From Caldibacillus thermoamylovorans (GTDB taxonomy: Bacteria; Bacillota; Bacilli; Bacillales; Caldibacillaceae), in the NCBI RefSeq assembly GCF_000751775.1, contig NZ_CCRF01000039.1:1-64000 (forward strand): a DNA stretch of 64,000 bases, written 5' to 3'. Of the stretch, positions 1 to 9,405 are shown piece after piece. Both the position numbers and the translations under genes were made by a program. The notes under the pieces were generated by a model, which saw only the letters and a program-made list of their open reading frames with translations, did no database searches and had not been told where the DNA came from. Each line of letters opens with the position of its first letter. Within the stretch, counting starts at the first letter, position 1.

Positions 1-177
1 AGTACATCGCAAAAAGCTCTTAGTACAAAATGCTTGCTATTGTCAATTAAACAAGGTATAATTGTTATTTTACAATTTTAATAATTTTATAATTTTAATG
101 GCTTTTTATTAAGGAAGTAGTGATTTCTGAATAAAATACCCATTGACGTAATCGAAAATTATAGGATTTTATCAGAC

Positions 178-2325
178 TTATCCAAACACAAATTTAATCT
201 TTTTCTCTTGCTCGTCCCATGCCAACTTCGCATTGAATTCTTTATCCTTGCTTTTGAAGCCTTGAATTTGGTCTGTAACTCCATCGGTCAAAAGCTTTTT
301 CAATTGTGCCTGTGTAATGGTTTTTCCAAGAATTTTTTTTGAGATCGTGAAGGAACAACCGGTCTTTTGATAATTGCTGCAACCGTAGAAGGTACCTTTA
401 TCTATAACATTTCCGTCGCAAAATTTGCAGTTGCCGAGTTTTCTGGGTGCGGATTTTTTAAATTGACGGGGGACAAAGTTTTCAGTCACCTCACGATCAA
501 ACGACCATTCGACCGCTTGCTTTGTTGTCTCCGTCACTAAATGGGTAATCATCTTATTCGTCATATCGATAAATTGTTTCGCATTTGCTTTCCCCTCAGC
601 AATTTCCTTCAGCCGTTGTTCCCATTTTGCCGTCATTTCCGGTGAAGCAAGCAATTCTTTCCCGATTGCGTGTATCAAAATTTTTGCCTTTGCTGTTGCA
701 TATACTAAATTTTTCTTGATTTCGATGTATTTGCGTGATTTCAACATTGTTATAATCCCGGCTCGAGTCGCTTCTGTTCCAAGGCCTTCTGTTTCGTCCA
801 ACACCTTTTCCAATTCTTTGTCTTCTATATGCTTTCCGGCAGTTTTCATCAATGTAATTAACTGTCCTTCTGTATACCGTTTTGGTGGCTGGGTTTTACT
901 TTCCTTCACGTTGACCTTTTTGACAATGCCGGTTTCGCCTTTTTCAAGTAAAGGTAATTCCGGTTCACCATCTTTTTCATTCGCAGGAATAACTTTACGC
1001 CAACCTTCAGCAAGTTGAACTTTTCCTTTTGATAAAAATGTTGCCCGTCCACCAACAAGGGTCGTAACTGTCGTATATTCGTAAACAGATTTTTCATAAT
1101 GCGCGGCCAATAAGCTTTTAATGATCAAATCATAAATTTTTTGCTCGTCGGCACTTAATTTTTCAGGATCCTTCACTTGTTCGGTCGGGATAATTGCATA
1201 GTGATCGGTTACCTTTTTCTCATTTACATATCGTTTATTGTTGCGGATGGACGAAATCGGTAAAGGGAAAAATTCGGCATACTTTTCTATCCGGGAAATC
1301 TTATGTAAGATATCCGGAAACATGTCCGCCTCACCCGGTGTCACGTAGCGGGAATCGGAACGCGGATAGGAAACGATTCCTTTTTGGTATAAACCTTGCA
1401 AGATATCGAGTGTTTTTTTCGGCGGGAATTTATATAAGCGATTTGTCTCCGCTTGTAACGCCGACAAATTATAAAGCATCGGTGGATGGTATTCTTTTTT
1501 CTCCCGCTTTACATCAGTAATTTCAGCCGGCTTGCCGTTACAAAATTGAGCAATTTTTGCGGCCATGTCAGCTTTCTTAATCCGGGAATCCCCATCCACT
1601 TCCCATTTGCCTTTATATTTTTTCCCATTTATGAAAAATTCACCAATGACTTCCCAAAAAGGTTCCGATACAAATTGTTCGATTTCGAGCTCGCGTTTCA
1701 CAATGAGTGCAAGGGTTGGCGTCTGCACACGGCCGACCGAAAACACGTCGGAAAACCCTTTTTCCTTTAAAAGAATACTGTACAGTCGGGATGCATTCAT
1801 GCCAACAATCCAGTCACTGCATGCACGGGTATAGGCCTCAAAATATAAATTTTTCGTCTCGGTTTCATCCCGAAGATTCCGAAAACCTTCTTTAATGGCC
1901 ATAGGGGTCAAGGAAGAGATCCAAAGCCGTTTCATTGGCTGTTTGGCTTTCGTCAAACGGAGAATATTACGGATGATCAGTTCTCCTTCTCGTCCGGCGT
2001 CACCTGCATGAATAATTTCGGTTATCCTAGGGTCGTTTATAAATTTTTTTATGACCGAAAATTGTTTTGGCTTATCTTTACTTACTTGATATTGGAATTG
2101 AGACGGAATCATCGGTAAGGTGGCCAAGGTCCATTTTTTCCATTCGGGGTTATATTTTTCCGGCGGGACAAGTTCACATAAGTGACCAATGGCCCATGTC
2201 ATGAAAGCGCCATCCGGAAAAATCTCATTCGGTAAAATTTCAATGTATCCTTGTGCTTTTTTATTTTTAAATACGGAGGCGAGTGTCCGTGCTTGATCCG
2301 GTTTTTCAGCAATAATCAGCTGCAT
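178..2325 (-). CDS. topB: DNA topoisomerase III (type IA)
   Basis: A 715-residue type IA topoisomerase, which passes single DNA strands through a transient 5'-phosphotyrosine break and resolves replication and recombination intermediates. The N-terminus (MQLIIAEKPDQARTLA) is the Toprim start. The catalytic tyrosine lies at about residue 320 in GIVSYPRSDSRY; the usual motif is YPRTDS, so Ser replaces Thr, a mild change. A C-terminal four-cysteine zinc ribbon (CKFC, later GC and GC) follows near residue 630, and the tail after it is lysine-rich. Length is close to that of B. subtilis TopB (727). It is monocistronic and faces away from the aldo/keto reductase gene. Family assignment is secure; the TopB rather than TopA choice rests on length and the single zinc ribbon. 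Confidence 0.95.
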   Translation of the reverse strand: MQLIIAEKPDQARTLASVFKNKKAQGYIEILPNEIFPDGAFMTWAIGHLCELVPPEKYNPEWKKWTLATLPMIPSQFQYQVSKDKPKQFSVIKKFINDPRITEIIHAGDAGREGELIIRNILRLTKAKQPMKRLWISSLTPMAIKEGFRNLRDETETKNLYFEAYTRACSDWIVGMNASRLYSILLKEKGFSDVFSVGRVQTPTLALIVKRELEIEQFVSEPFWEVIGEFFINGKKYKGKWEVDGDSRIKKADMAAKIAQFCNGKPAEITDVKREKKEYHPPMLYNLSALQAETNRLYKFPPKKTLDILQGLYQKGIVSYPRSDSRYVTPGEADMFPDILHKISRIEKYAEFFPLPISSIRNNKRYVNEKKVTDHYAIIPTEQVKDPEKLSADEQKIYDLIIKSLLAAHYEKSVYEYTTVTTLVGGRATFLSKGKVQLAEGWRKVIPANEKDGEPELPLLEKGETGIVKKVNVKESKTQPPKRYTEGQLITLMKTAGKHIEDKELEKVLDETEGLGTEATRAGIITMLKSRKYIEIKKNLVYATAKAKILIHAIGKELLASPEMTAKWEQRLKEIAEGKANAKQFIDMTNKMITHLVTETTKQAVEWSFDREVTENFVPRQFKKSAPRKLGNCKFCDGNVIDKGTFYGCSNYQKTGCSFTISKKILGKTITQAQLKKLLTDGVTDQIQGFKSKDKEFNAKLAWDEQEKKIKFVFG

Positions 2326-2525
2326 TTAAGAGAGAAACCTCCCTTTCGTTTTTAAACATGATTTGTTCCTAGATTTCATTATAAAAGTTAAGGTCAAAAA
2401 AACAAGATATAACTAAAAAATAAACTAAATCTAATGAATGAATTCCCCCTGTACAGTAATCGCCATATTGGAAAAAAATGATAAAGAGGGGTAAAATAAC
2501 ATTAAATTGGAAATGGGGGATGATA

Positions 2526-3356
2526 ATGTCCAAATCACTACAAGGAACGACTACATTACATAATGGTGTGAAAATGCCGTATTTTGGTTTAGGTGTTTAT
2601 AAGGTTAAGGATGGCAAAGAAGTTATTAACACAGTAAAGACGGCTCTGGAAGTCGGCTATCGGGCCATTGATACAGCTGCCCTTTATGATAATGAAGAAG
2701 GAGTCGGCCAAGCAATTAAAGAAAGCGGCATCCCACGGGAAGAACTATTTATTACAACAAAGGTTTGGAATACCGATCAAGGTTACGACAAAACGCTAAA
2801 AGCCTTTGAAATCAGTATGAAAAAACTTGGACTTGATTATCTTGATCTGTACTTGATTCATTGGCCGGGGAAAGATAAATATGTGGATACATGGCGGGCA
2901 CTTGAGAAATTGTATAAAGATGGAAGGGTTCGAGCCATCGGAGTCAGTAATTTTAAAATTCACCATTTGCAAACATTGATGGAACAGTCTGAGGAAAAAC
3001 CGGTGATCAATCAAGTCGAACTTCACCCGTATTTATCTCAAAAAGACCTTCTTTCCTTTTGTAAAAAACAACAAATTGCCGTGGAAGCATGGGGTCCGCT
3101 TGGCAGAGGCCGGTTGCTGAATGATCCGACGCTCATAGAAATCGGGCAAAAGTACGGAAAAACAGCTGCGCAAGTGACATTACGGTGGCATTTGCAAAAT
3201 GATGTAATCGTAATTCCAAAATCCGTTACACCGTCAAGAATTAAGGAAAATGCGGATATATTTGATTTCGAATTAACCGCGGAAGATATGGAGAGAATTG
3301 ATGCCCTGAATAAAAACGAACGGACCGGAAAAGATCCGGATCAATTTCTGTTTTAA
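2526..3356 (+). CDS. aldo/keto reductase, YvgN-like
   Basis: A 276-residue NADPH-dependent aldo/keto reductase with a TIM barrel, likely reducing glyoxal, methylglyoxal or other small carbonyls. The family tetrad is visible: Asp and Tyr in DTAALYDNE, Lys in TTKVWNTD and His in LIHWPG. The cofactor-binding region [13 protein letters not shown] is near the C-terminus. The start was set at the ATG at 2526 (MSKSLQGTT) because GGGGGATGATA sits just upstream; an in-frame extension begins at 2478 without a better ribosome binding site. Length matches B. subtilis YvgN (276). It is monocistronic, with its own terminator. The exact substrate cannot be read from sequence. Confidence 0.9.
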   Translation: MSKSLQGTTTLHNGVKMPYFGLGVYKVKDGKEVINTVKTALEVGYRAIDTAALYDNEEGVGQAIKESGIPREELFITTKVWNTDQGYDKTLKAFEISMKKLGLDYLDLYLIHWPGKDKYVDTWRALEKLYKDGRVRAIGVSNFKIHHLQTLMEQSEEKPVINQVELHPYLSQKDLLSFCKKQQIAVEAWGPLGRGRLLNDPTLIEIGQKYGKTAAQVTLRWHLQNDVIVIPKSVTPSRIKENADIFDFELTAEDMERIDALNKNERTGKDPDQFLF

Positions 3357-3365
3357 TGTGAATGG

Positions 3366-3396
3366 AAAAGGATAGTGCCAATACTATCCTTTTTTA
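3366..3396 (+). terminator. Rho-independent terminator after the aldo/keto reductase
   Basis: Arms AAGGATAGT and ACTATCCTT with a short loop, followed by a run of T, ten bases after the reductase stop codon. Confidence 0.85.
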
Positions 3397-3541
3397 CTGG
3401 ATAAATTTGAAGGGCTGAATTTTGCTGAACTTTTCACATCCTTGTAGAGAACAATGTTAGATAAAATTTTTGCCACTACCTACTAATATGAAAATTCTTC
3501 CAGGTTAAAAGCCGCCGCCAATATGATTAGTCGCTACTAAA

Positions 3542-4459
3542 TTATTTTCCGCCACTTCCTGTTAACTCCGGAAAATCATCCAAATAAGGTGCTTCTATAT
3601 CTATTTTTTCCATCGTCAAAGGATGAATAACCGATAAATATTTTGCATGTAAGGCTTGACGATAAAATAGAGGCTTCCCGCCATATAAAACGTCACCAAC
3701 AAGCGGATGACCAATAGATGAAAGGTGAACCCGAATTTGGTGGGTACGTCCTGTATCAAGGCGACAAATGATTTGGCTCAAATTTTTCACTGTATCGAAA
3801 CCAATCACTTCATAATGGGTGACAGCCGGTTGACCTGTGTATGAAATGCGTCTTCTGGTCGGATGATGGCGGTCACGACCAATAGGCGCATTAATTGTAT
3901 CTTTTTTCTTCTGTAATTTTCCATGAACAATCGCTATGTATGTACGTTTTATTTTGCGTTCTTTCAATTGTTTATCAAGGATGCCGCCAATAAAAGGCGA
4001 TTTTGCAAAAAGAACGGCACCACTTGTATCTTTATCAAGCCGGTGGATATGTTGTACTTTGGCAGGTTCATTCTTTACCGCTAAATAATGGACAATCCGA
4101 TTTGCCAAAGTATCCGTGTCAGCAGAAGTGTTTGGATGTGTTGCCAGTTGTGCCGGTTTATTGGCAATCAACAAAAAATCATCTTCAAACAATATTTGCA
4201 CAGATTGAGGTGAAGGTTTGTTGCCGTAGTCTGCTTCAAAAAATATATTTTCAAAAATAAGCTGATCACCCGCTCTTAATTTGTTGGCAAATGGAACGGA
4301 AAGACCGTTTTGTTTCACCATCTTGTCCATTCTCATTTGGTGAATGCGTTTTTTGGCCAACTGCCATTTATTTTTCAATAAATCATCAATGGAAATCCCA
4401 TCCCATTCTGCAGGAACTACTACATGCAGGTGGTTGTCCAATTTCTCTACTTTGATCAT
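3542..4459 (-). CDS. yhcT: RluA-family 23S/tRNA pseudouridine synthase
   Basis: A roughly 305-residue pseudouridine synthase of the RluA/RluD family, converting uridines in structured RNA. The catalytic-loop motif HRLDKDTSGAVLFAK is present; its first Asp is the expected nucleophile. The downstream RTHQIRVHLSSIGHPLVGD motif is also typical. An N-terminal S4-like segment (DLLKNKWQLAKKRIHQMR) precedes the catalytic domain. The ATG at 4459 was chosen because GGGTGATC precedes it; a start at 4471 is possible. It is divergent from the yhcU-like gene, and yhcT-yhcU adjacency is as in B. subtilis. The RNA target position is unknown. Confidence 0.9.
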   Translation of the reverse strand: MIKVEKLDNHLHVVVPAEWDGISIDDLLKNKWQLAKKRIHQMRMDKMVKQNGLSVPFANKLRAGDQLIFENIFFEADYGNKPSPQSVQILFEDDFLLIANKPAQLATHPNTSADTDTLANRIVHYLAVKNEPAKVQHIHRLDKDTSGAVLFAKSPFIGGILDKQLKERKIKRTYIAIVHGKLQKKKDTINAPIGRDRHHPTRRRISYTGQPAVTHYEVIGFDTVKNLSQIICRLDTGRTHQIRVHLSSIGHPLVGDVLYGGKPLFYRQALHAKYLSVIHPLTMEKIDIEAPYLDDFPELTGSGGK

Positions 4460-4655
4460 GTGATCACCCATTCTTTTTAAAGTTCTCCAAAACTAACTGT
4501 TTTTCACTGGTTAACCTGAAATTTCCACAGACAAATGATTTGTTCATGAGTATAATTATTGTTATCTTATACACATAGGGAAATTATTTTATCGAGTAAA
4601 TCCGGAACAGTATTTTACATTATTCTAGAAAATTGTCCAAAAGGTGGGTTTGATC

Positions 4656-5054
4656 TTGAAGATTGTATATGCTTCCACCCCGGAGCAAGAGAAAAAAATA
4701 AATCATTTAGTTGAATATTTCTACTCAAATATCTTACCGAAATATTTTACGGATAAACAAATAAATGAATTCATCAAAATGAACTTTTTAAATATTAATG
4801 ATTTTGATAATCAGTCTGACACGTTAAAAGAAGCTTATCAAATTATAGCGTGCTTGGAAACAATTTGTTTTCTTATTGAATCGGAAAGTCTTGAGAAAGA
4901 AAAATACCAAAAAATGTTTAATAAAAACGCACAAATCTTAAACAATCTTGGTTTTTCATTTCCTTTTTCTTATGAAAACTTTTTAGAAACTAAAAATGTT
5001 TCAATGGAAATGGGCAGTATTCATGTGAAAGCTGCCAATCATTGGCTCGTATAA
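4656..5054 (+). CDS. yhcU: YhcU-like protein of unknown function (DUF5365)
   Basis: A 132-residue mostly helical soluble protein with no membrane segment and no catalytic motif that I recognise. The TTG at 4656 (LKIVYASTPEQEKK) is preceded at good spacing by AAAGGTGGG, and gives a length near B. subtilis YhcU (131). It lies 16 bases before the ypsA-like gene and is probably cotranscribed with it. The name rests on sequence character, length and the neighbouring yhcT; the function is unknown. Confidence 0.8.
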   Translation: MKIVYASTPEQEKKINHLVEYFYSNILPKYFTDKQINEFIKMNFLNINDFDNQSDTLKEAYQIIACLETICFLIESESLEKEKYQKMFNKNAQILNNLGFSFPFSYENFLETKNVSMEMGSIHVKAANHWLV

Positions 5055-5070
5055 TTTGGGTGATTGCATA

Positions 5071-5619
5071 ATGAAACGTCTGGTGATTACAGGTTACAAA
5101 CCGCATGAATTAGGGATTTTTCATTCGAATCATCCGGGAATCCCTTATATTAAAAAAGCGATCAAAAAGCAGCTTATCCCTTTGTTGGAAGAAGGTCTTG
5201 AATGGGTTTTGTTGAGTGGCCAATTAGGCGTTGAAACATGGGCGGCGGAAGTAATTATGGACTTGCAATGTGAGTATCCAAAGCTAAAATATGCCGTAAT
5301 TACCCCATTTCTTGATCAGGAAAAAAACTGGAAAGAGGAAAAACAAGAGAAATATGAGGAGATTTTATTGAACGCTGATTTTCATTCGACGGTTACGAAA
5401 AAGCCGTATGAAGGACCATGGCAGTTCGTTGCGAAAAACAAATTTTTTATCCGAAATTCGGATGGTCTTTTACTTGTTTATGACGATGAAAAAGTCGGCT
5501 CCCCACAATACATATTGAAAATGGCGAAAATTTATGCCGAGACTCATGACTATCAATTACTTGTCATCAATTCCGATGATTTGCAAGCATTAATTGATGA
5601 AGATATGGATAACGGTTAG
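5071..5619 (+). CDS. ypsA: YpsA-like SLOG-superfamily protein (DUF1273)
   Basis: A 182-residue protein of the YpsA/DUF1273 family, a Rossmann-like fold in the SLOG nucleotide-binding superfamily. Visible family features are the N-terminal VITGYKPHELGIF, the glycine-rich LLSGQLGVETWAAE, and NSDGLLLVYDDEKVGSPQY near residue 130. Known YpsA proteins affect cell division in Firmicutes together with GpsB. The ATG at 5071 was preferred over 5056 from the start of the conserved strand. In B. subtilis ypsA lies beside gpsB; here it sits behind yhcU instead, so the location is unusual or this is a paralogue. Confidence 0.85.
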   Translation: MKRLVITGYKPHELGIFHSNHPGIPYIKKAIKKQLIPLLEEGLEWVLLSGQLGVETWAAEVIMDLQCEYPKLKYAVITPFLDQEKNWKEEKQEKYEEILLNADFHSTVTKKPYEGPWQFVAKNKFFIRNSDGLLLVYDDEKVGSPQYILKMAKIYAETHDYQLLVINSDDLQALIDEDMDNG

Positions 5620-5686
5620 TCATGTTTAAAGGAAAGCTTTGTGTGTTTTATAAAGCCGTATAAAGCAATTGCGGTGAAGCAGTAAA

Positions 5687-5720
5687 AGCGGAAACCGGCC
5701 GGGTATGGTTTCCGCTCTTT
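5687..5720. terminator. bidirectional terminator between convergent genes
   Basis: Arms AGCGGAAACC and GGTTTCCGCT separated by ten bases. It lies between the end of the ypsA-like gene and the end of the thioredoxin-like gene on the other strand; T-rich bases follow on the + side and A-rich bases precede it. Confidence 0.75.
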
Positions 5721-5738
5721 CATCCGGAAAAACAAAAA

Positions 5739-6149
5739 CTATTTCAAAACATTTTCCTCAAACCAGTCTTGGAACTCGTCCTTTTTCTTTTCTCCATGAA
5801 TCCGAGCCACTTCTTTTCCATTTTCAAAATGAATAATTGTCGGTGTGCCCTCAATTTTATAATCATCCCAACCTTGTTCATATTGCAAGACATCATATAT
5901 TTGCAAATCAATGTTCAAATCTTCGGCGAGCGGAACGACAATTGGAGTTGTTTTTTGACAATGGATACATTCCGGGCTATAAAAATACACAGTGGCGGTA
6001 CCGTCATTTTTCAATTCATCCTGCAGTTCATCCGGTGTTACAGAATTTTTATAGTAGTCCTGTGCATCGTTCTCCTGGGCATTATTTAAAAAGGCAATCG
6101 CTGCAAAAAGAACAACGATAATTCCTAAAAAAATCAATACTTTTTTCAT
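5739..6149 (-). CDS. membrane-anchored thioredoxin-like protein
   Basis: A 136-residue thioredoxin-fold protein with one N-terminal membrane anchor (VLIFLGIIVVLFAAIAFL) and a CxxC active site in SPECIHCQKT at about residue 60. The cis-proline region IEGTPTIIHFENGKEVARIHG is intact. The ATG overlaps the stop of bdbC by four bases (ATGA), so the two are translationally coupled. It is probably the extracytoplasmic thiol partner whose cysteines are oxidised or reduced through BdbC; BdbA and BdbD play such roles in B. subtilis. Whether it works mainly as oxidase or reductase cannot be told. Confidence 0.87.
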   Translation of the reverse strand: MKKVLIFLGIIVVLFAAIAFLNNAQENDAQDYYKNSVTPDELQDELKNDGTATVYFYSPECIHCQKTTPIVVPLAEDLNIDLQIYDVLQYEQGWDDYKIEGTPTIIHFENGKEVARIHGEKKKDEFQDWFEENVLK

Positions 6150-6613
6150 TTATTTCCCTCCTTCAAGCCTTTCCTGATCGTAAAACTAATCATAAAGATC
6201 ATTATAAATGCAGTTAACGCTAAAAACGGAATAGTAATAAAACCAAACCAATTGATGTACTGTGCTGTACAGGGGACTCTTCCACAAAATAATGGCCCAT
6301 CTCCGGCGAAAGATAATTTTTGTAAACAATAATGATAAAGGGATATCGATCCGCCGACCGCCGATAAAATCATGGCATAAAAGCTCATGTTCCAATCTTT
6401 TTTCACATAGGCAACCCCAAGCAAAATCGTCATCGGATACATAAAAATTCGTTGGAGCCAGCATAAGTCACAAGGCTCATAATGTTTAACTTCAGAAAAA
6501 TATAAACTGCCAAAAGTCGCAATAATCGTAACAGCCCAGCTACTAAAAAATAACCAGTCAGTTTTTTTCTCTGCCAAGTATTTCCCCACCTTTTTCCAAG
6601 TACCATCTTTCAT
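6146..6613 (-). CDS. bdbC: disulfide bond formation protein, DsbB/BdbC family
   Basis: A 155-residue four-helix membrane protein that passes electrons from thiol oxidation to quinone. Both cysteine pairs of the family are seen: EPCDLCWLQRIFMYP near residue 47 and FCGRVPCTAQYINWFGF near residue 110. The WLQR and YP residues beside the first pair are typical of the quinone site. It is the first gene of a two-gene operon with the thioredoxin-like partner. No strong ribosome binding site precedes the chosen ATG (MKDGTWKK), so the start is less certain. BdbC is slightly shorter in B. subtilis (138). Confidence 0.9.
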   Translation of the reverse strand: MKDGTWKKVGKYLAEKKTDWLFFSSWAVTIIATFGSLYFSEVKHYEPCDLCWLQRIFMYPMTILLGVAYVKKDWNMSFYAMILSAVGGSISLYHYCLQKLSFAGDGPLFCGRVPCTAQYINWFGFITIPFLALTAFIMIFMISFTIRKGLKEGNK

Positions 6614-6761
6614 ATTTCAGAAATAAAAGGTCAAACTTAAAATAATTGTACCATATGTTTCATTTTTCATGTTCTTTAAATACTTGGATAAATGGACTTA
6701 TTTTTTTATTAAAAAGGGAAATTTTGCTCCATTGATTTTCCGGAGAATAGTAAAAAAATAA

Positions 6762-6822
6762 AAAGGCCTGTTTATGGAGTGAAACGTGAAAATACCAACG
6801 TGTTTCTCACCATAAACAGTCC
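6762..6822 (-). terminator. terminator after yhdB
   Basis: A long imperfect hairpin with outer arms CTGTTTATGG and CCATAAACAG. On the minus strand it is followed by a T-rich run (CCTTTTTATTTTTTT). Confidence 0.8.
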
Positions 6823-6853
6823 GGAATTTTGTTTCTTTCGCTTTTTTCACCAG

Positions 6854-7102
6854 TCAAACCGAGTAAAGAACATCTTGTTGCATGATGGTTGCTTTATCAT
6901 TCGCATAAGCGGCATATTGCAATAAAGCATATAACTGTTTTTCCACAATTGTATCATTTTTTTGATAGTAATAAGCATGTAAAAAATGTTCAATTCGTTT
7001 TGATAAAAAATCATCCTTTGTGCGGACCATGAGTATTAGCAAATTATCCCATTGAGAAAGGTATGTGTAATACAATGCGCGATCATAATCTGCTTTGTTC
7101 AT
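6854..7102 (-). CDS. yhdB: YhdB-like small protein
   Basis: An 82-residue helical, soluble protein without cysteine clusters, signal peptide or membrane segment. It begins MNKADYDRALYYTYLSQWDN, resembling B. subtilis YhdB (80 residues), a protein of unknown function from the same region of that chromosome. AAAGGAGGTCAATAC precedes the ATG, so expression is likely. It is monocistronic, divergent from the carboxypeptidase gene and followed by a terminator. Confidence 0.75.
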   Translation of the reverse strand: MNKADYDRALYYTYLSQWDNLLILMVRTKDDFLSKRIEHFLHAYYYQKNDTIVEKQLYALLQYAAYANDKATIMQQDVLYSV

Positions 7103-7283
7103 GTATTGACCTCCTTTTTTCAGGAGTTAATGATATTGTATGCGGAAATAAGATATTTTTGTAAAGTAAATCTTAACAAAACGATATTTCTGGGGACGTA
7201 TTTTTTTACCAGTATATTCGCAGGTTAACAAAACGAAACAAGTGAAAAATAAAAAATGAACGCGGGAAAAACTAATTAGCTGG

Positions 7284-8273
7284 ATGTGGAAGCAAATGAG
7301 AGTGGTTGTTAAATACGGATTCATTTTTATTTTCTTTTTCTTATTCATGCCTGACCAAGGTCGTGCTTATATTGTTGATGCAGTAGATGGTTATACGATA
7401 GAACAATTAGAGGCGGATCTCAAAGATATTCATAAACAATATGGAAATAATTTATCCGTAAAACAAATAGGGACAAGTCATTTTCACCAGCCGATTTGGG
7501 CAATAAAACTTGGTGAAGGGGAAGAATCAATTTTACTTATCGGGGCACATCATGGCCGGGAATGGATCACCTCTAATTTGCTTATGGTGATGTTGGAAAG
7601 ATACGCTGATGCCTATCAACATAAGAAAAAAATCGGGAAATTTGATTCGAACATATTTGATAAAGTTTCGATTTGGTTTGTACCAATGTTAAATCCGGAC
7701 GGGGTAGATATTCAACAAGGGAAACTTCCGGTGCAGAACAAGCGAGATTTTATTTTCATGAATGACGGTAGTCCTAATTTTAAAAGATGGAAAGCAAATG
7801 GCATCGGAATTGATTTAAATCGGCAATATCCGTCCGGCTGGCAAGACGTTCCCGGCAGCCCTTTTCCGTCCTATAAAGGTTATAAAGGAAAGCAACCCTT
7901 TGAGGCAAAAGAGGTACAAGCGGTCGTTCGGTTTGTAGAAGAAATCAACCCGATGTCGGCAATTGCTTACCATTCATCCGGGCAAGAAATTTTTTGGCAA
8001 TACGGTGCCCGGCAAAATATCGTTCGGGATTATTTTTTGGCAACCAAATTAGCCGAATTAACCGGTTATTCTTTGTCGATCCCGCCTGAAGAAGCCAATG
8101 GAGGGGGATTTACCGATTGGTTTATTGAAGAATACGGGAAGCCGGCATTTACTCTCGAATTGACCGATTTTCATCAAGAATCCAACCCGCCCATAAGGAA
8201 GCTTTGGGAGGAATGGCGCCGAAACAGACTGGTTGGCATTTATCTGGCAAGCGAAATGGCCAATTGGAGATAG
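7284..8273 (+). CDS. secreted M14-family zinc carboxypeptidase
   Basis: A 329-residue exported metallopeptidase. An N-terminal hydrophobic stretch (YGFIFIFFFLFMPDQGRA) acts as signal peptide. The M14 zinc ligands are readable: His and Glu in GAHHGREWITS, and a later His in AIAYHSSGQEI. The catalytic Glu is in FTLELTDF, and a substrate-binding region LNRQYPSGW follows the IDLN segment. The family includes gamma-D-glutamyl-diaminopimelate endopeptidases that act on cell wall or spore peptides. There is no LysM domain. Ribosome-binding signals before 7284 and 7296 are both weak, so the start is uncertain by four codons. Confidence 0.9.
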   Translation: MWKQMRVVVKYGFIFIFFFLFMPDQGRAYIVDAVDGYTIEQLEADLKDIHKQYGNNLSVKQIGTSHFHQPIWAIKLGEGEESILLIGAHHGREWITSNLLMVMLERYADAYQHKKKIGKFDSNIFDKVSIWFVPMLNPDGVDIQQGKLPVQNKRDFIFMNDGSPNFKRWKANGIGIDLNRQYPSGWQDVPGSPFPSYKGYKGKQPFEAKEVQAVVRFVEEINPMSAIAYHSSGQEIFWQYGARQNIVRDYFLATKLAELTGYSLSIPPEEANGGGFTDWFIEEYGKPAFTLELTDFHQESNPPIRKLWEEWRRNRLVGIYLASEMANWR

Positions 8274-8307
8274 AAAGAAGCAAAAGAGAGCTGTCACTCA
8301 TGAAACG

Positions 8308-8344
8308 ACAATCAGTGGGGAATTGGAATCGCCGCACTGATTGT
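8308..8344. terminator. hairpin between convergent carboxypeptidase and gltC genes
   Basis: Perfect 10-bp arms ACAATCAGTG and CACTGATTGT with a 17-base loop between two converging stop codons. The T-tracts are short, so efficiency is uncertain. Confidence 0.6.
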
Positions 8345-8358
8345 TTGAGAGTGAAAAA

Positions 8359-9261
8359 TTACTGAAATCTTTCTAACTTTGTAAAGAAGTCAACAACAAA
8401 TTGGTGAAAAATTTTTTCCGATGGTGCCAGTTCACGTGTTTTCGGCGTTATAATGCCTACTGTTCTTTTAACTTCAGGAAAGGAAATCGCAATTTTTTTC
8501 GTCATTCTTGGAATATTGTTAATCAATGTATTTTCCGGTAAAATGCTAACACCAATCCCGGCCGAAACCAAGCCCTTAATGGCATCGATATCTTCACCCT
8601 CAGAGGTTATTCGCGGAAAGAAGCCGGCACTTTTACAAGCATCGATGGCAATTTTTCGTAAAATATAACCTTCCGAAAACAAAACAAAATCTTCTTCTTT
8701 CAGTTCACTTAATTGAATATGGTCCCTGTCAGATAACGGGTGAAGCAAAGGAACTAAGGCAGAGAATTTTTCCGAGAATAAAATATCCACTCTAATATCT
8801 GAATCTTCAGGAGGCGTCGGACCCAAGAACGAAATATTTATATCGCCACTTTTAACCGCTTTACTTAAATAAGCATATGAACCTTGTCTCAAGTGAAAAC
8901 TGACTGTCGGATGAATTACTTTAAAATTTGAAATAATCGTTGGTAATAAATGGTTAACAAAACTAGACGGATAACCGATTTTCACCGTGCCGTGTTCCGG
9001 ATCTAAGTATTGATCGACTTTTTCTTTTGCATAATCGATTGCTTGCAAAGCCTTTTTAACATGAACTAAAAATGTTTTTCCAATATCAGTTAATTTTAAA
9101 TTTCTTCCTACTCGTTCAAACAACATAACCCCTAATTCATCTTCCAGTTTAGCGATTTGTAAACTGATGGCCGATTGAGCAACATGGAGATGGTCGGCTG
9201 CTTCAGTCATATGTTCCCGCTCGGCTACTTCAACAAAATACCGTAATTGTCGTAATTCCAA
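8359..9261 (-). CDS. gltC: LysR-type activator of glutamate synthase
   Basis: A 300-residue LysR-family regulator with an N-terminal winged helix (MELRQLRYFVEVAEREHMTEAA, HVAQSAISLQIAKLEDELGV) and a C-terminal effector domain. It is transcribed divergently from gltAB with 144 bases between the starts, the standard arrangement for GltC, which activates gltAB when glutamate is needed and represses its own gene. Length equals B. subtilis GltC (300). A GAGGGG site precedes the ATG. Identification rests on family, length and context together. Confidence 0.93.
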   Translation of the reverse strand: MELRQLRYFVEVAEREHMTEAADHLHVAQSAISLQIAKLEDELGVMLFERVGRNLKLTDIGKTFLVHVKKALQAIDYAKEKVDQYLDPEHGTVKIGYPSSFVNHLLPTIISNFKVIHPTVSFHLRQGSYAYLSKAVKSGDINISFLGPTPPEDSDIRVDILFSEKFSALVPLLHPLSDRDHIQLSELKEEDFVLFSEGYILRKIAIDACKSAGFFPRITSEGEDIDAIKGLVSAGIGVSILPENTLINNIPRMTKKIAISFPEVKRTVGIITPKTRELAPSEKIFHQFVVDFFTKLERFQ

Positions 9262-9298
9262 ATGTTTCCCCTCCTAATCATTTACTAATCGTTTTTTG

Positions 9299-9313
9299 AG
9301 ATAGTTTCTATCT
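9299..9313. promoter_or_regulatory. probable GltC operator
   Basis: The perfect inverted repeat AGATAG-TTT-CTATCT lies in the gltC-gltA intergenic region, centred about 53 bases upstream of the predicted gltA transcription start. That is where LysR regulators normally hold their high-affinity site. The binding role is inferred. Confidence 0.65.
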
Positions 9314-9323
9314 TAATAATATA

Positions 9324-9352
9324 TTGTTTGTATCAATTTGAAAATATATAAT
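9324..9352 (+). promoter_or_regulatory. sigma-A promoter of gltAB
   Basis: TTGTTT, 17 bases, then TATAAT. Transcription would start near 9359, leaving a leader of about 47 bases before gltA. The imperfect -35 box fits an activator-dependent promoter. Confidence 0.7.
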
Positions 9353-9405
9353 TAGTACTACAACGAAAATTCAGAAAGGGACTAAACGGAAACGAGGGGA
9401 ATCAT

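Noticed and set aside
1-177. Gene fragment at the left edge
   Set aside because: AT-rich sequence with no coding frame or hairpin with a T-run that could be supported.
7127-7348. 73-codon minus-strand frame over the start of the carboxypeptidase gene
   Set aside because: It overlaps the signal peptide region antisense; no ribosome binding site.
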